Shown here piece by piece: positions 7,795-16,701 of a stretch of 64,000 nucleotides of DNA. Numbering within the stretch: the stretch's first letter is position 1; each line of letters opens with the position of its first letter. The position numbers and the translations under genes are program-made. The notes under the pieces were generated by a model. It saw only the letters and a program-made list of their open reading frames with translations, searched no databases and was not told the DNA's origin. Origin of the DNA: Streptomyces sp. Ag109_O5-1 (lineage in GTDB: Bacteria > Actinomycetota > Actinomycetes > Streptomycetales > Streptomycetaceae); contig NZ_RKQF01000001.1 of the NCBI RefSeq assembly GCF_003814875.1, positions 1,240,001 through 1,304,000 on the forward strand, written 5' to 3'.

Positions 7795-8706
7795 TCAGCC
7801 GACGGCGAGGCCCTTCGCGCGGAGGTAGGCGACCGGGTCCACGTCCGAGCCGTAGTCGGGGGTGGTCCGGATCTCGAAGTGGAGGTGCGGGCCGGTCACG
7901 TTGCCGGTGGCACCGGAGAGGCCGATCCGCTGGCCCGCGGTCACGGTCTGGCCGACCGAGACGGAGAGGGCGGAGAGGTGGCCGTACTGCGCGTAGTGGC
8001 CGTCGGCGAGCCTGATGACGACCTGGTTGCCGTAGGCGCCGCCCCAGCCGGCCGTGACGACCGTGCCCGCACCGACGGCCTTGACCGGGGTGCCGCTCGG
8101 GACGACGAAGTCGACGCCCGTGTGGTAGCCGCTGGACCACATGCTGCCGGCGACGTGGTAGCCGGTGCCGAGGGTGGCGCCGGAGACCGGAAGGGCGAAG
8201 CCGGCGGCGGTCGTGGCGGCCGAGGAGGACGACGAAGCGGCGCCGGACGACTGCGAGTCGGACTGTTCCCCGGAGCGGGAGTCCGAGGTCGAGGTGTCCG
8301 GCGTCACGGTGTGGCGGCCGCCGAGCGTGAGCTTGAGGCCGGGGTGGATCAGCGAGGGGTTGTCGCCGACGGCCTGCCGGTTGTCGGCGTAGAGCCGGTG
8401 CCAGCCACCGCTGACGTGCTGCTCGCGGGCGATCTTCGCAAGCCAGTCGCCGGAGACCACGGTGTAGCTGCGGTGCCCGGAATACGCGGCGGCGGACTTC
8501 TTCACAGCCGCCCTCTTCACAGCCGTCTTCTCGACGGTCGGAAGCGACTGCGCGGCCTTTTCGGACACGGACTGCACAGTGGCCGCATGAGCGCCGGTGG
8601 CCCCCATGAGCGGCAGAGCCAGCGCGGCGCCACCGGTTCCGGCGACGGCTATGGAGCGGGTGAAACGCTGGCTCTTGGGGCGGCGGTGCTTACCCTTCGC
8701 GGGCAT
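7795..8706 (-). CDS. Secreted LysM-M23 peptidoglycan endopeptidase
   Basis: A 303-aa exported cell-wall hydrolase. It has a Sec-type signal ending near ATGAHAA (about residue 41), then a LysM domain (SYTVVSGDWLAKIAREQHVSGGW, about residues 80-130), a Ser-rich linker, and a C-terminal M23 domain. The zinc ligands are in YHTGVDFVVP (His and Asp of HxxxD) and GPHLHFE (HxH). M23 enzymes cleave peptide cross-bridges. The gene has a c-di-AMP riboswitch in its leader, as for other Streptomyces muralytic genes, and a strong terminator behind it, so it is monocistronic. Confidence 0.92.
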   Translation of the reverse strand: MPAKGKHRRPKSQRFTRSIAVAGTGGAALALPLMGATGAHAATVQSVSEKAAQSLPTVEKTAVKRAAVKKSAAAYSGHRSYTVVSGDWLAKIAREQHVSGGWHRLYADNRQAVGDNPSLIHPGLKLTLGGRHTVTPDTSTSDSRSGEQSDSQSSGAASSSSSAATTAAGFALPVSGATLGTGYHVAGSMWSSGYHTGVDFVVPSGTPVKAVGAGTVVTAGWGGAYGNQVVIRLADGHYAQYGHLSALSVSVGQTVTAGQRIGLSGATGNVTGPHLHFEIRTTPDYGSDVDPVAYLRAKGLAVG

Positions 8707-8719
8707 GGCGCATTCCTCT

Positions 8720-8905
8720 CCGACGCCTGCGAGGTGAGCTGTCGGGTTCGGGCTGGAGCTGCCCGGCCACGCAAAAAGACGTGACTACACCCCTAGCCGT
8801 CCCGGGAACCGGAACAGGCGGTCTTACCTGGTGGGTCCCCCGCTCCTGCCGGGCACGGGTGAGTGTGTGGGGACTCCGGACGGCGGCAGGATTCGGCGTT
8901 CCGTC
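8720..8905 (-). promoter_or_regulatory. ydaO/yuaA-type c-di-AMP riboswitch
   Basis: The leader of the M23 gene reads, on the minus strand, GAACGCCGAATCC, then GGGGGACCCACCAGG, CTAGGGGTG, then CCGAACCCGACAGCTCACC and TCGCAGGCGTCGGAGAGG. The last two blocks match the highly conserved 3' half of the ydaO motif almost exactly. ACGCC (8899-8895) can pair with GGCGT (8727-8723) to close P1. The 3' arm lies directly before the GGAGAGGA ribosome-binding site and ATG. c-di-AMP binding normally switches these genes off. Confidence 0.88.
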
Positions 8906-9176
8906 CGGATGTGCGGCGAACGTAAGCGAGCAGGACGCACGCGGACAAGGGACCGGTTCCCGCTGTCGGAGTTCCACTTGATCCGTTACGGGAATTCCCG
9001 GTCACCCTCCGTGAATTCCGCCCGCGCGCGTTTTTCGATTCCCCTGAAAAGCTCGCGAATTACGTGAACATGACGCGCGACGGACGGTCACGAATATGAC
9101 GCTCCTCACGCACGTCACACCACGTCCCCTTATTTCAGGCCGAGTTGTACTGAAAGTGCTAATTAGGACAGAAGGG
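8906..9176. other. Intergenic region upstream of the riboswitch
   Basis: This 271-bp stretch separates the riboswitch from the end of the alpha-galactosidase gene. It must hold the promoter of the M23 transcript, but I could not pick a convincing -35/-10 pair. No gene, hairpin terminator or repeat is evident. Confidence 0.4.
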
Positions 9177-11255
9177 TCAGATACGACGAAGATGGATTAC
9201 CTTCGCATCCAGGTCACCCTTCAGGCCGACCCGCAGCCCGTGGTGCAACAGCACGGCACCTCGGTGCACTTCGCCGGTTTCGCGGCATTCGTACGACGCT
9301 GCGGGGTCGAGGCCCTGCAGCCGCAGCGCCGGCACCGGCTCGCCGTAGCTCTGCGCCTGGAGCCAGGCGAGGACGACGGTCTCGTCGCCGAGCGTGTACT
9401 GCACGGCGCTGAGCCCGCCGGTCGGCGGCCGCAGCCGGAACTGGTCGCCGCGCTGCACCAGGGGCCGGATCTCCTTGTAGAGCTCCACCCAGCGGCCGGC
9501 CTCGGCGAGCTCCTCCTCGGTCCACTGCGAGAGGTCGCCGCCGACGCCGAGCGCACCCGCCATGGAGCTGACGAAACGGAAACGGAGCGAGCTGACCCGG
9601 CCGTTGAGCTGGTGGTTCGGGCTGTCGGTGACCCAGGCGGACATCACCCGGGCAGGGTGGATCTGGCTGAAGCCGTGCTGGATGGCGAGCCGGTCCAGCG
9701 GGTCGGTGTTGTCGGAGGTCCACACCTCGTCGGTACGGGTCATGATGCCGAGGTCGATCCGGCCGCCACCGCCGGAGCAGGACTCGATGGCCACGTTCGG
9801 GTGGGCCGCGCGGATCCGGTCGAGCAGGGCGTACAGTCCGCGTACGTGGTCGACCCAGAGGCGCTGCGGGTAGGGCTCGCCGGGCCAGCCCGCGTCGGTG
9901 AAGCAGCGGTTGAAGTCCCACTTGACGTAGTCGATCGGGGCGCTGGACAGCAGGGTGTCCAGCTGCCCCCAGAGGTACTCCTGGACGTCCTCGCGTGCGA
10001 GGTTGAGCACAAGCTGATTGCGGAGCTCCGTCCGCTTTCGCCCCTCTTGGTACTGGATCCAGTCGGGGTGCGCGCGGTACAGGTCGCTGTCCGCGTTGAC
10101 CATCTCGGGCTCGACCCAGATGCCGAACTGCATGCCGAGGGCGTGCACATAGTCGGCCAGGGGCTTGAGGCCCTTCGGGAAGCGGTCCGGGTTGGGCGTC
10201 CAGTCGCCGAGGCCGGCGCGGTCGCTGGTGCGGGCGCCGAACCAGCCGTCGTCGACCACGAAGAGCTCGACACCGATGGCGGCGGCCCGCCGGGCGAGGG
10301 TGGCCTGCTGCTCCTCGGAGATGTCGAAGGTGGTGGCCTCCCAGGAGTTGAACAGCACCGGCCGGTCGCGGTCGGCGTCCGGGATGATGTACGCCCGCTG
10401 GTAGGCGTGCCAGGCGCGGCTGGCCCCGCCGAAGCCGCCGTCGCTCCACAGGCCCGCGAAGACCGGGCTGGTGTACGACTCCCCCTCGGCCAGCATCAGC
10501 AGGCCGGAGTCGTCGTAGCCGGCGCCGCCGGTGATCTGCACGCGCGCGTCCGGCAGCTGGGCGACGGCGATCCGCCAGGAGCCGGACCAGCCGAGGGCGC
10601 AGCCCCAGACCTCGCCGCGCTCCTCGGTGGCGTCCGTGTCGAGGGCGACCCAGGGCAGGTGCTGGTGGCCGGTGTGGCCGCGGCGGCTGCCGATGACCTT
10701 CTCGCCGTAGGTGAGCGGGGCCTGGGTGAGCCGGGACTCGGCGGCCCAGCGGCCGTGCAGCTGCGAGAGCCGCCAGCCCTCGCGGTCGGGCAGCGTCCAG
10801 GCGGCCGGGTCGGCACGCAGCAGCTCCACGCGCCCGTGCCCCTGGTTGTCGACGGTCACCCAGCGCTCGACCACGTCGTCGCGCATCCGGTAGTGCAGGG
10901 TGATGAGGATCCCGTCGTCCCGGAAACGCAGCCGGAGCTCGTCGTCCTGGGTCTCGTACGACTCGAAGGTCCACTCGGTGCCGCGGCGCTCCTCGGTACG
11001 CACGGACAGCGCGGGACGCACGAAGCGGGGACCGCCCTCGACGGGGTACTCCTCGCGGCCGTCCAGCGGGGACTCGAAGGGCCAGTAGCCGGGCAGCGCC
11101 TGAGTGCTGAGGGCCTCGGCGTCGGCGAGCCCGATTCTGGGCCCCCAGTGCAGGTGGAGCAGCTCGTCGGCCTCCGTGAGATGCAGCGCGTAGCTGCTCT
11201 CGGGGCCCGACAGGAGCCAGGTACGACCGTTTTCGGCGATGTCCACCATCGTCAT
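9177..11255 (-). CDS. GH36 alpha-galactosidase
   Basis: A 692-aa cytoplasmic glycoside hydrolase of family GH36. The nucleophile Asp is in IDYVKWDFNR and the acid/base Asp in EVWTSDNTDPLDR. Other family blocks are NSWEATTFDI, FVVDDGWFGAR and IESCSGGGGRIDLG. It hydrolyses terminal alpha-galactosides (melibiose, raffinose type). There is no signal peptide, so the substrate must be imported. ATG 11255 has GAGG 8 nt upstream; the alternative ATG at 11249 is spaced less well. It stands alone, divergent from the phosphatase gene. Confidence 0.93.
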   Translation of the reverse strand: MTMVDIAENGRTWLLSGPESSYALHLTEADELLHLHWGPRIGLADAEALSTQALPGYWPFESPLDGREEYPVEGGPRFVRPALSVRTEERRGTEWTFESYETQDDELRLRFRDDGILITLHYRMRDDVVERWVTVDNQGHGRVELLRADPAAWTLPDREGWRLSQLHGRWAAESRLTQAPLTYGEKVIGSRRGHTGHQHLPWVALDTDATEERGEVWGCALGWSGSWRIAVAQLPDARVQITGGAGYDDSGLLMLAEGESYTSPVFAGLWSDGGFGGASRAWHAYQRAYIIPDADRDRPVLFNSWEATTFDISEEQQATLARRAAAIGVELFVVDDGWFGARTSDRAGLGDWTPNPDRFPKGLKPLADYVHALGMQFGIWVEPEMVNADSDLYRAHPDWIQYQEGRKRTELRNQLVLNLAREDVQEYLWGQLDTLLSSAPIDYVKWDFNRCFTDAGWPGEPYPQRLWVDHVRGLYALLDRIRAAHPNVAIESCSGGGGRIDLGIMTRTDEVWTSDNTDPLDRLAIQHGFSQIHPARVMSAWVTDSPNHQLNGRVSSLRFRFVSSMAGALGVGGDLSQWTEEELAEAGRWVELYKEIRPLVQRGDQFRLRPPTGGLSAVQYTLGDETVVLAWLQAQSYGEPVPALRLQGLDPAASYECRETGEVHRGAVLLHHGLRVGLKGDLDAKVIHLRRI

Positions 11256-11431
11256 CGTAGAAACCTCACACAGGGGCCAACAGATCCACTCAATCACCAA
11301 CATCATCAAGGCCATGGGCCCCTGAGGCAACGCCTGTGGACAACTCATTGCCCCTGGAAACCGATGTCGTATGGTCGAGCCAGTGCCCGTCGACGAGCAG
11401 CGCCGACGGGGCCGGCCGGGAGGAGCCCCCC

Positions 11432-12229
11432 GTGACGCAGCAGGTCCCGTCGACCGAGCCCGAGCTGGCCGGTGTGCGCAACTTCCGTGACGTGGGCGGC
11501 CTGCCGACGGCGGACGGGCGGCGGGTGCGGCCGGGCGTGCTGTTCCGCAGCGGGCATCTCGCGCACGCGACGGAGCAGGACGCGGAGTTCCTCGCCTCCC
11601 TGGGCCTGCACACGATCTTCGACTTCCGCAACGCGGCCGACCAGAAGCTGGAGGGCCCGGACGTCGAGCTCCCCGGCGTGCGGAACATGAACCTGCCGCT
11701 GACCGACCCGGCGCACGGCGCCGAGTTCTGGAAGATGGTCCGCGAGGGTGACATCGAGCAGCTGCGCGGGCTCCTGGGCGACGGCAGGGCCGCGGACCGC
11801 ATGGTCAACTCGTACCGCACGATCGTCAAGGAGCGCACCGACGAGCACTCGCGCGTGCTGCACGCGATCGCCGAGGACAGCGTCCCGGCGCTGATGCACT
11901 GCGCGGCCGGCAAGGACCGGGCGGGTATCTCCATAGCCGTGACGCTGCTCGCGGTGGGCGTGGACCGGGACGCGATCCTCGCCGACTACCTGGAGTCCAA
12001 CGCCAAGCACCGCCGCTACAAGGTGCGGCGCAGCGGTAGCGGGGAGAGCGTGTACAGCCCCGAGGTGATGGAGCTGCTCAGCCCGCTCTTCGACGCCCGC
12101 GCGGAGTACCTGACGGCGGCCTTCGAGAGCATCGCGGGGACATGGGGCGACGTCGACACGTACCTGGAGCAGGGTCTCGGGCTCGCCCCCGAGACCCGGG
12201 AGCGGTTGCGCGAGCGCCTTCTCGACTGA
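11432..12229 (+). CDS. IphP-type tyrosine-protein phosphatase
   Basis: A 265-aa protein with the N-terminal NFRDVGGLPTADGRRVRPGVLFRSG block and the P-loop ALMHCAAGKDRAGI, in which Cys is the nucleophile and Arg binds phosphate. This is the actinobacterial IphP/PtpB-like dual-specificity family, which acts on phosphotyrosine and in some members phosphoinositides. GTG 11432 was chosen because GGGAGGAG precedes it and the conserved block begins about 12 residues later. An upstream ATG at 11336 would add 32 unconserved residues. Confidence 0.9.
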   Translation: MTQQVPSTEPELAGVRNFRDVGGLPTADGRRVRPGVLFRSGHLAHATEQDAEFLASLGLHTIFDFRNAADQKLEGPDVELPGVRNMNLPLTDPAHGAEFWKMVREGDIEQLRGLLGDGRAADRMVNSYRTIVKERTDEHSRVLHAIAEDSVPALMHCAAGKDRAGISIAVTLLAVGVDRDAILADYLESNAKHRRYKVRRSGSGESVYSPEVMELLSPLFDARAEYLTAAFESIAGTWGDVDTYLEQGLGLAPETRERLRERLLD

Positions 12230-12256
12230 GGCCGCGTCCGGGGCCGGGGCCCGGGC

Positions 12257-12379
12257 TCAGCCCTTGCCGCCGACGGCGAACAGCAGGTAGAGGAACGCGG
12301 CGAAGACGTGGCCGACGGCGATGTAGATGATCAGCCGGACCCACAGGGCCCGGGGGAACTTCTCCTCGATGTTGCTCAC
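12257..12379 (-). CDS. DUF6126 small membrane protein
   Basis: A 40-aa protein, SNIEEKFPRALWVRLIIYIA then VGHVFAAFLYLLFAVGGKG, with one long hydrophobic helix. It matches the Streptomyces DUF6126 family as I recall it; function unknown. Its GTG overlaps the stop of the XRE-cupin gene (GTGA), so the two are made together. A short charged N-terminus followed by a transmembrane helix would suit a membrane partner or sensor accessory, but that is inference. Confidence 0.8.
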   Translation of the reverse strand: MSNIEEKFPRALWVRLIIYIAVGHVFAAFLYLLFAVGGKG

Positions 12380-12999
12380 GGCATCTCTCCAGTGATCGGT
12401 CCCAGGCACAGCGCGGCCGTGGGACTCTGCAGCAGGGTGTGGACGAACAGGAGCTCGACCCCGTCGTGGTCCTCGGCGGCGAGGCGGTGCGGGGTCAGCG
12501 AATCGAAGTGCGCGCTGTCGCCGGGTGCGAGTACGTGCGTGGTGTCGCCGAGGCGCAGTCGCAGCCGTCCCTGCAGGACGTACAGCCACTCCTCTCCGGG
12601 ATGCACGCGCACGATGTCGCCCTGTGAGCCGTGGGGCACCCGGACGCGCAGCGACTGCATCGCCCGGCCGGACGCACCGGCCTGCCAGTACGTCCAGCCG
12701 CCCGCCCGGGTCGGCTCCATGTCACCGGCGCGCACGATCGCGTCCCGGCCGGCGACGGTCTCCCCCAACAGGTCCGAGACCGTCGTACCGTAGACACGTG
12801 CGAGCGCGAGCAGCATCGGCAGCGAGGGCTGCCGCTGCCCGGTCTCCAGCCGGGACAGATGCGCGGGCGACAGCCCGGCGTCCCGCGCGGCGGCCTCCAG
12901 GGTGAGGCCGGCACGGCGGCGCAGGGAGCGCAGCTGCGGGGCGACGGCGGGCAGATCGTCGCCGGGACCGGCGGGGGGCGCCGGGTCTGAGGCGTTCAT
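12376..12999 (-). CDS. XRE-family regulator with cupin domain
   Basis: A 207-aa regulator. The HTH spans about residues 20-75 (LRSLRRRAGLTLEAAARDAGL, HLSRLETGQRQPSLPMLL) and the cupin residues 115-185 (HPGEEWLYVLQGRLRLRLGD, LAPGDSAHFDS, PHRL). ATG 12999 lies just before the fold. Two 15-bp palindromes 21-55 bp upstream are likely autoregulatory operators. It is translationally coupled to the DUF6126 membrane protein, an arrangement seen repeatedly in Streptomyces. Confidence 0.88.
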   Translation of the reverse strand: MNASDPAPPAGPGDDLPAVAPQLRSLRRRAGLTLEAAARDAGLSPAHLSRLETGQRQPSLPMLLALARVYGTTVSDLLGETVAGRDAIVRAGDMEPTRAGGWTYWQAGASGRAMQSLRVRVPHGSQGDIVRVHPGEEWLYVLQGRLRLRLGDTTHVLAPGDSAHFDSLTPHRLAAEDHDGVELLFVHTLLQSPTAALCLGPITGEMP

Positions 13000-13019
13000 G
13001 GTTCTATTGAGCCGGGAAA

Positions 13020-13054
13020 TTGCCTCAGCGGCAAATTTATTGCCTCGGAGACAA
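13020..13054. promoter_or_regulatory. Tandem palindromic operators of the XRE-DUF6126 operon
   Basis: TTGCCTCAGCGGCAA (13020-13034, perfect 5-bp arms) and TTGCCTCGGAGACAA (13040-13054, one mismatch per arm) start exactly 20 bp apart, about two helical turns, on the same DNA face. They lie immediately upstream of the XRE ATG, where an autorepressor would act. Confidence 0.7.
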
Positions 13055-13072
13055 AAACGAGGGCGAGCCATC

Positions 13073-13249
13073 GTGGCAGCACTGTCCAGGGCGGCGGAGA
13101 TCTGCCGCAGCCGGGTTCCCGTCCACTCGCGGGAGGACAGTGGCCGCGCCGTCTTCGAGATCTCCGAGACCGGCTAGGAGACCCCGCCCGCGCACCCGCC
13201 CGCCAAGAAGCCCGGCTTCGTGCGCCGTGCCCTCGGCGGCGGGCGGTAG
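13073..13249 (+). pseudogene. Possible remnant ORF interrupted by a stop
   Basis: From GTG 13073, preceded by GAGGGCGAG, a frame encodes 34 residues ending EISETG, meets TAG (13175-13177), and continues in frame for 23 more codons ending KKPGFVRRALGGGR before a second TAG. I do not recognise either part. It may be a decayed tail of an older gene or chance coding. It occupies the gap between the XRE operators and hpnO. Confidence 0.2.
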
Positions 13250-13255
13250 GGGTCG

Positions 13256-14641
13256 TCAGCGGTTCGCCACCGCCTGTTTGATCAGGGTCTTGCCGAAGTC
13301 CCACATCAGGCCGCCGCCGCTGTGGGCGTCGTCCATCACGTCCGTGAAGGCGTCCACGAAGCGGTCGACGTCCGTGTCGTCGACGATCAGCGGCGGGATG
13401 AGCTTGATCACCTCCAGGTGGTCGCCGGAGACCTGGGTGAGGATCCGGTGGCGTTGCAGCAGCGGCACGACGACCATCTGGGCGAACAGGCCCTTGCGGG
13501 CGGCCTGGAGCATGGTCCAGCGGCTGCGCAGCTTGAGCGAGCTCGGCCTGCCGAACTCGATGCCGATCATCAGGCCCCGGCCGCGTACGTCGGCGAGCAG
13601 CTCGTACTTGTCGGTCAGCGCGCTGAGCCGGGACTTGAGCTGTTCCCCCACGGCCCGGGCGTTGGCGACGATCTGGTCGTTCTCCATGACGGAGAGGACG
13701 GCGAGGCCGGCCGCCATGGCCTGGGCGTTGGCGCCGAAGCTCGCCGAGTGGACCAGGACGCGGTCCATGGACGAGTAGACCTTCTTGAAGATCCAGTCCT
13801 TGCCGAGGGTGGCGCCGACCGGGACGTACCCGCCGGACAGCGCCTTCGCCACGCACACCAGGTCCGGCTCCACGCCCTCCTCGTGCTGGTAGGCGTAGAA
13901 GTCGCCGGTGCGGCCGAGGCCGGTCTGCACCTCGTCGGCGATGAGCAGCGCCTTGTGCCGGTGCAGCAGTTCCTGGGCGGCGCGCAGATAGCCGGGCGGG
14001 GCCTCGTGGACGCCCTTTCCCTGGATCGGCTCGACGATCAGGGCGGCGACATCGCCCTTCTTGAGCTCCCGGGCGAGCGCGTCCAGGTCGCCGAGGGGAA
14101 CGGCCGTGTCGGGCAGGAGGGGGGCGAAGCCGTCCCGGAAGCCGTTCTCGCCGTTGACCGACAGCGAGCCCGTGGTCAGGCCGTGGAAGGCGTGGTCGCA
14201 GTAGAGGACGCGGGGTCGGCCGGTGGCGAAGCGGGCGAACTTCAGCGCCGTCTCGACCGACTCGGTACCGCTGTTGCCGAAGAACACCCGGTCCAGGTGC
14301 GGGCTGTGCGCGAGGAGCCGTTCGGCGAGCAGGCCGGGCAGCGGCTGGCAGTCGAAGCGGGTGAGGTCGGCGAGCTGCGCGTCCAGGACGTCGTGCAGGG
14401 CCCTGCGGACGACGGGGTGGTGGCGGCCCAGGCCCATCACCCCGAACCCGGCGAGCATGTCCAGGTAGTCGTTGCCGTCCGCGTCCCAGAAGTGGGCGCC
14501 CTCGGCCCGCTCGTAGACCTTGTCGAAGCCGATGGTGTGCAGCATGCGCGGGAGCTGGTGGTTGAGGTACTTCGCATGCAGCTCGTAGCGCTCGGCTCCG
14601 CGCTCGGCCAGCAGCGCGCCGAGGTCGAACTCCTCGCTCAT
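13256..14641 (-). CDS. hpnO: Hopanoid aminotransferase HpnO
   Basis: A 461-aa class-III PLP aminotransferase, the last gene of the hopanoid operon. It carries [17 protein letters not shown] (residues 121-137), [15 protein letters not shown] (Asp236) and [13 protein letters not shown] with the Schiff-base Lys266. In hopanoid clusters this enzyme converts the ribosylhopane-derived side chain to aminobacteriohopanetriol. The context (shc, hpnG, hpnH) supports that over an ornithine/acetylornithine role, which the family otherwise suggests. Its ATG overlaps the dxs stop (ATGA). Confidence 0.9.
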   Translation of the reverse strand: MSEEFDLGALLAERGAERYELHAKYLNHQLPRMLHTIGFDKVYERAEGAHFWDADGNDYLDMLAGFGVMGLGRHHPVVRRALHDVLDAQLADLTRFDCQPLPGLLAERLLAHSPHLDRVFFGNSGTESVETALKFARFATGRPRVLYCDHAFHGLTTGSLSVNGENGFRDGFAPLLPDTAVPLGDLDALARELKKGDVAALIVEPIQGKGVHEAPPGYLRAAQELLHRHKALLIADEVQTGLGRTGDFYAYQHEEGVEPDLVCVAKALSGGYVPVGATLGKDWIFKKVYSSMDRVLVHSASFGANAQAMAAGLAVLSVMENDQIVANARAVGEQLKSRLSALTDKYELLADVRGRGLMIGIEFGRPSSLKLRSRWTMLQAARKGLFAQMVVVPLLQRHRILTQVSGDHLEVIKLIPPLIVDDTDVDRFVDAFTDVMDDAHSGGGLMWDFGKTLIKQAVANR

Positions 14642-16674
14642 TGTTTCTCCTTGCTGACGCCATCGGTGACAGCGCCCTCGGCTGTGGCGCCCCGCAGGGC
14701 GCTGGGGGTACCCCCGGCCGAAGGCTGGGGGAGGAACTGCGCGACCAGCCCGGACGGCGCCGCACCCGCCACACGACCCCCCGCGGCACCCCCCTCGGCG
14801 TCGGCCCCCCGCCCCGCGAGGCTCGCCCCGATGCGCCCCGCGATCTCCACCGGCGTCAGCCCGATGTCGGCCAGCACCTCCCCCCGCTTGGCATGCTCCA
14901 GGAACTGCTCCGGAATCCCGAACCGCCGTACCGGCACGTCCACTTCCGCGTCGCCGAGCGCCAGCGACACCGCCGCGCCGACGCCGGCCGCCCGGCTGTT
15001 GTCCTCGACCACGGCCACCAGCTCGTGCCGGGCGGCCAGGACGGGCAGCGCCGGGTCCACGGGCTTCACCCAACGGGGGTCCACGACGGTGCAGTCGATA
15101 CCCCGAGCAGAGAGCAGCTCGGCGGCCTGGAGGCAGACCGGCGCCATCACCCCGACCGCGACCAGCAGCACCTGCGCGTCCGTGTCGCCACGCAGCACGT
15201 CCACCCCGCCGAACCGGTCGACCGCCGGGATCTCCGGCCCCACCGACTCCTTCGGGAAGCGCACCAGCGTCGGCGCGTCGTCGACGGCGACCGCCTCGCG
15301 CAGTTGGAGGCGCAGCTGTTCGGCGTCGCGTGGGGCGGCGATCCGGAGGCCGGGCACGACCTGGAGGAACGACATGTCCCACATGCCGTTGTGAGAGGCG
15401 CCGTCGACGCCCGTGACACCCGCCCGGTCCAGGACGAACGTCACCCCGCAGCGGTGCAGTGCCACGTCCATCAGCAACTGGTCGAAGGCACGGTTGAGGA
15501 ACGTGGCGTAGACGGCGACGACGGGGTGCAGCCCCCCGGTCGCCAGGCCCGCCGCGGAGACCGCCGCGTGCTGTTCGGCGATGCCGACGTCCCAGACCCG
15601 GTCGGGGAAGCGCTCGGCGAACCTGCCGAGGCCGACCGGGTGCAGCATGGCCGCGGTGATCGCCACGACGTCGTCCCGCTCCTCGCCGATCCGGACGATC
15701 TCGTCGCCGAACACCGAGGTCCAGGAAGGGCCGTTGGACGGCGCGAGCGGCTCGCAGGTGAGCGGGTCCATCACGCCGACGGTGTGGAAGTGGTCCTCCT
15801 CGTGGGCGAGCGCGGGCTCGTAGCCGCGGCCCTTCTCGGTGAGGCAGTGCACGAGGACCGGCCCGTGGAAGCGTTTCGCGCGCCGCAGCGCCGACTCGAC
15901 CGCCTTGATGTCGTGGCCGTCGATCGGGCCGACGTACTTGAGGCCCAGGTCCTCGAACATGCCCTGCGGGGCGAAGGCGTCCTTGAAGCCCTTCTTGGCG
16001 CCGTGCAGGGACTCGTAGATGGTGTTGCCGACGATCGGGGTGCGCAGGAGTACGTCCTTGCCCCAGGCCAGCACCTTCTCGTAGCTGTCGGTCGTCCGCA
16101 GGGTCGCCAGATGGTTGGCGAGGCCGCCGATGGTGGGGGCGTAGGACCGCTCGTTGTCGTTGACGACGATGATCAGCGGCCGGTCCTTGGCGGCCGCGAT
16201 GTTGTTGAGCGCCTCCCAGGCCATTCCGCCGGTCAGCGCGCCGTCGCCGATGACCGCGACGACATGGCCCTTCTCCCCCTGCACCTGGCGGGCCTTGGCG
16301 AGGCCGTCGGCCCAGCCGAGCGCGGTGGAGGCGTGGCTGTTCTCGATGACGTCGTGCTCGGACTCCTCGCGCGAGGGGTATCCGGACAGGCCGCCCTTGC
16401 CGCGCAGCTTGGAGAAGTCCTGACGGCCGGTCAGCAGCTTGTGGACATAGCTCTGGTGGCCGGTGTCCCAGAGGATGCGGTCCACCGGGGACTCGAAGAC
16501 CCGGTGCAGTGCGACGGTCAACTCGACGACACCCAGGTTGGGGCCGAGGTGACCGCCGGTCCTGGCGACCGCGTGCACCAGGAACTCGCGTATTTCTTCG
16601 GACAGTTCACCGAGTTCCGCCTCGGACAGCGCCTTCAGGTCGCGTGGTCCCCGGATCTTCTCCAGAATCGTCAC
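14638..16674 (-). CDS. dxs: 1-deoxy-D-xylulose-5-phosphate synthase with repeat-derived C-terminus
   Basis: A 678-aa thiamine-diphosphate enzyme that condenses pyruvate and glyceraldehyde-3-phosphate, the first MEP-pathway step. The TPP/Mg motif [16 protein letters not shown] starts at residue 143. The transketolase-like domains and the C-terminal KPVDPAL region are complete, with the usual end near residue 620. The last 58 or so residues are an extra tail. Residues about 643-660 ([18 protein letters not shown]) are translated from a dispersed intergenic repeat that also occurs at 46837-46885. A second dxs is expected elsewhere in the genome, so this copy probably serves hopanoid synthesis. 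Confidence 0.93.
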   Translation of the reverse strand: MTILEKIRGPRDLKALSEAELGELSEEIREFLVHAVARTGGHLGPNLGVVELTVALHRVFESPVDRILWDTGHQSYVHKLLTGRQDFSKLRGKGGLSGYPSREESEHDVIENSHASTALGWADGLAKARQVQGEKGHVVAVIGDGALTGGMAWEALNNIAAAKDRPLIIVVNDNERSYAPTIGGLANHLATLRTTDSYEKVLAWGKDVLLRTPIVGNTIYESLHGAKKGFKDAFAPQGMFEDLGLKYVGPIDGHDIKAVESALRRAKRFHGPVLVHCLTEKGRGYEPALAHEEDHFHTVGVMDPLTCEPLAPSNGPSWTSVFGDEIVRIGEERDDVVAITAAMLHPVGLGRFAERFPDRVWDVGIAEQHAAVSAAGLATGGLHPVVAVYATFLNRAFDQLLMDVALHRCGVTFVLDRAGVTGVDGASHNGMWDMSFLQVVPGLRIAAPRDAEQLRLQLREAVAVDDAPTLVRFPKESVGPEIPAVDRFGGVDVLRGDTDAQVLLVAVGVMAPVCLQAAELLSARGIDCTVVDPRWVKPVDPALPVLAARHELVAVVEDNSRAAGVGAAVSLALGDAEVDVPVRRFGIPEQFLEHAKRGEVLADIGLTPVEIAGRIGASLAGRGADAEGGAAGGRVAGAAPSGLVAQFLPQPSAGGTPSALRGATAEGAVTDGVSKEKQ
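14697..14745 (-). repeat. Dispersed repeat copy inside the 3' end of dxs
   Basis: This 49-bp segment, read on the minus strand, is essentially identical to plus-strand 46837-46885: GTCGCGCAGTTCCTCCCCCA, then a CCTTCGG-centred hairpin, GGGGGTACCCCC and AGCGCCC. The element is otherwise intergenic in this window. Here it is in frame and supplies codons to dxs. Confidence 0.85.
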
Positions 16675-16701
16675 GCTCGGCCCCCTCTCGGTCCGTGCTG
16701 T

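Noticed and set aside
9096..11435. A 779-codon plus-strand open frame opposite the alpha-galactosidase
   Set aside because: The minus strand has all GH36 motifs. The plus frame is a Val/Ala/Gly/Arg-rich shadow.
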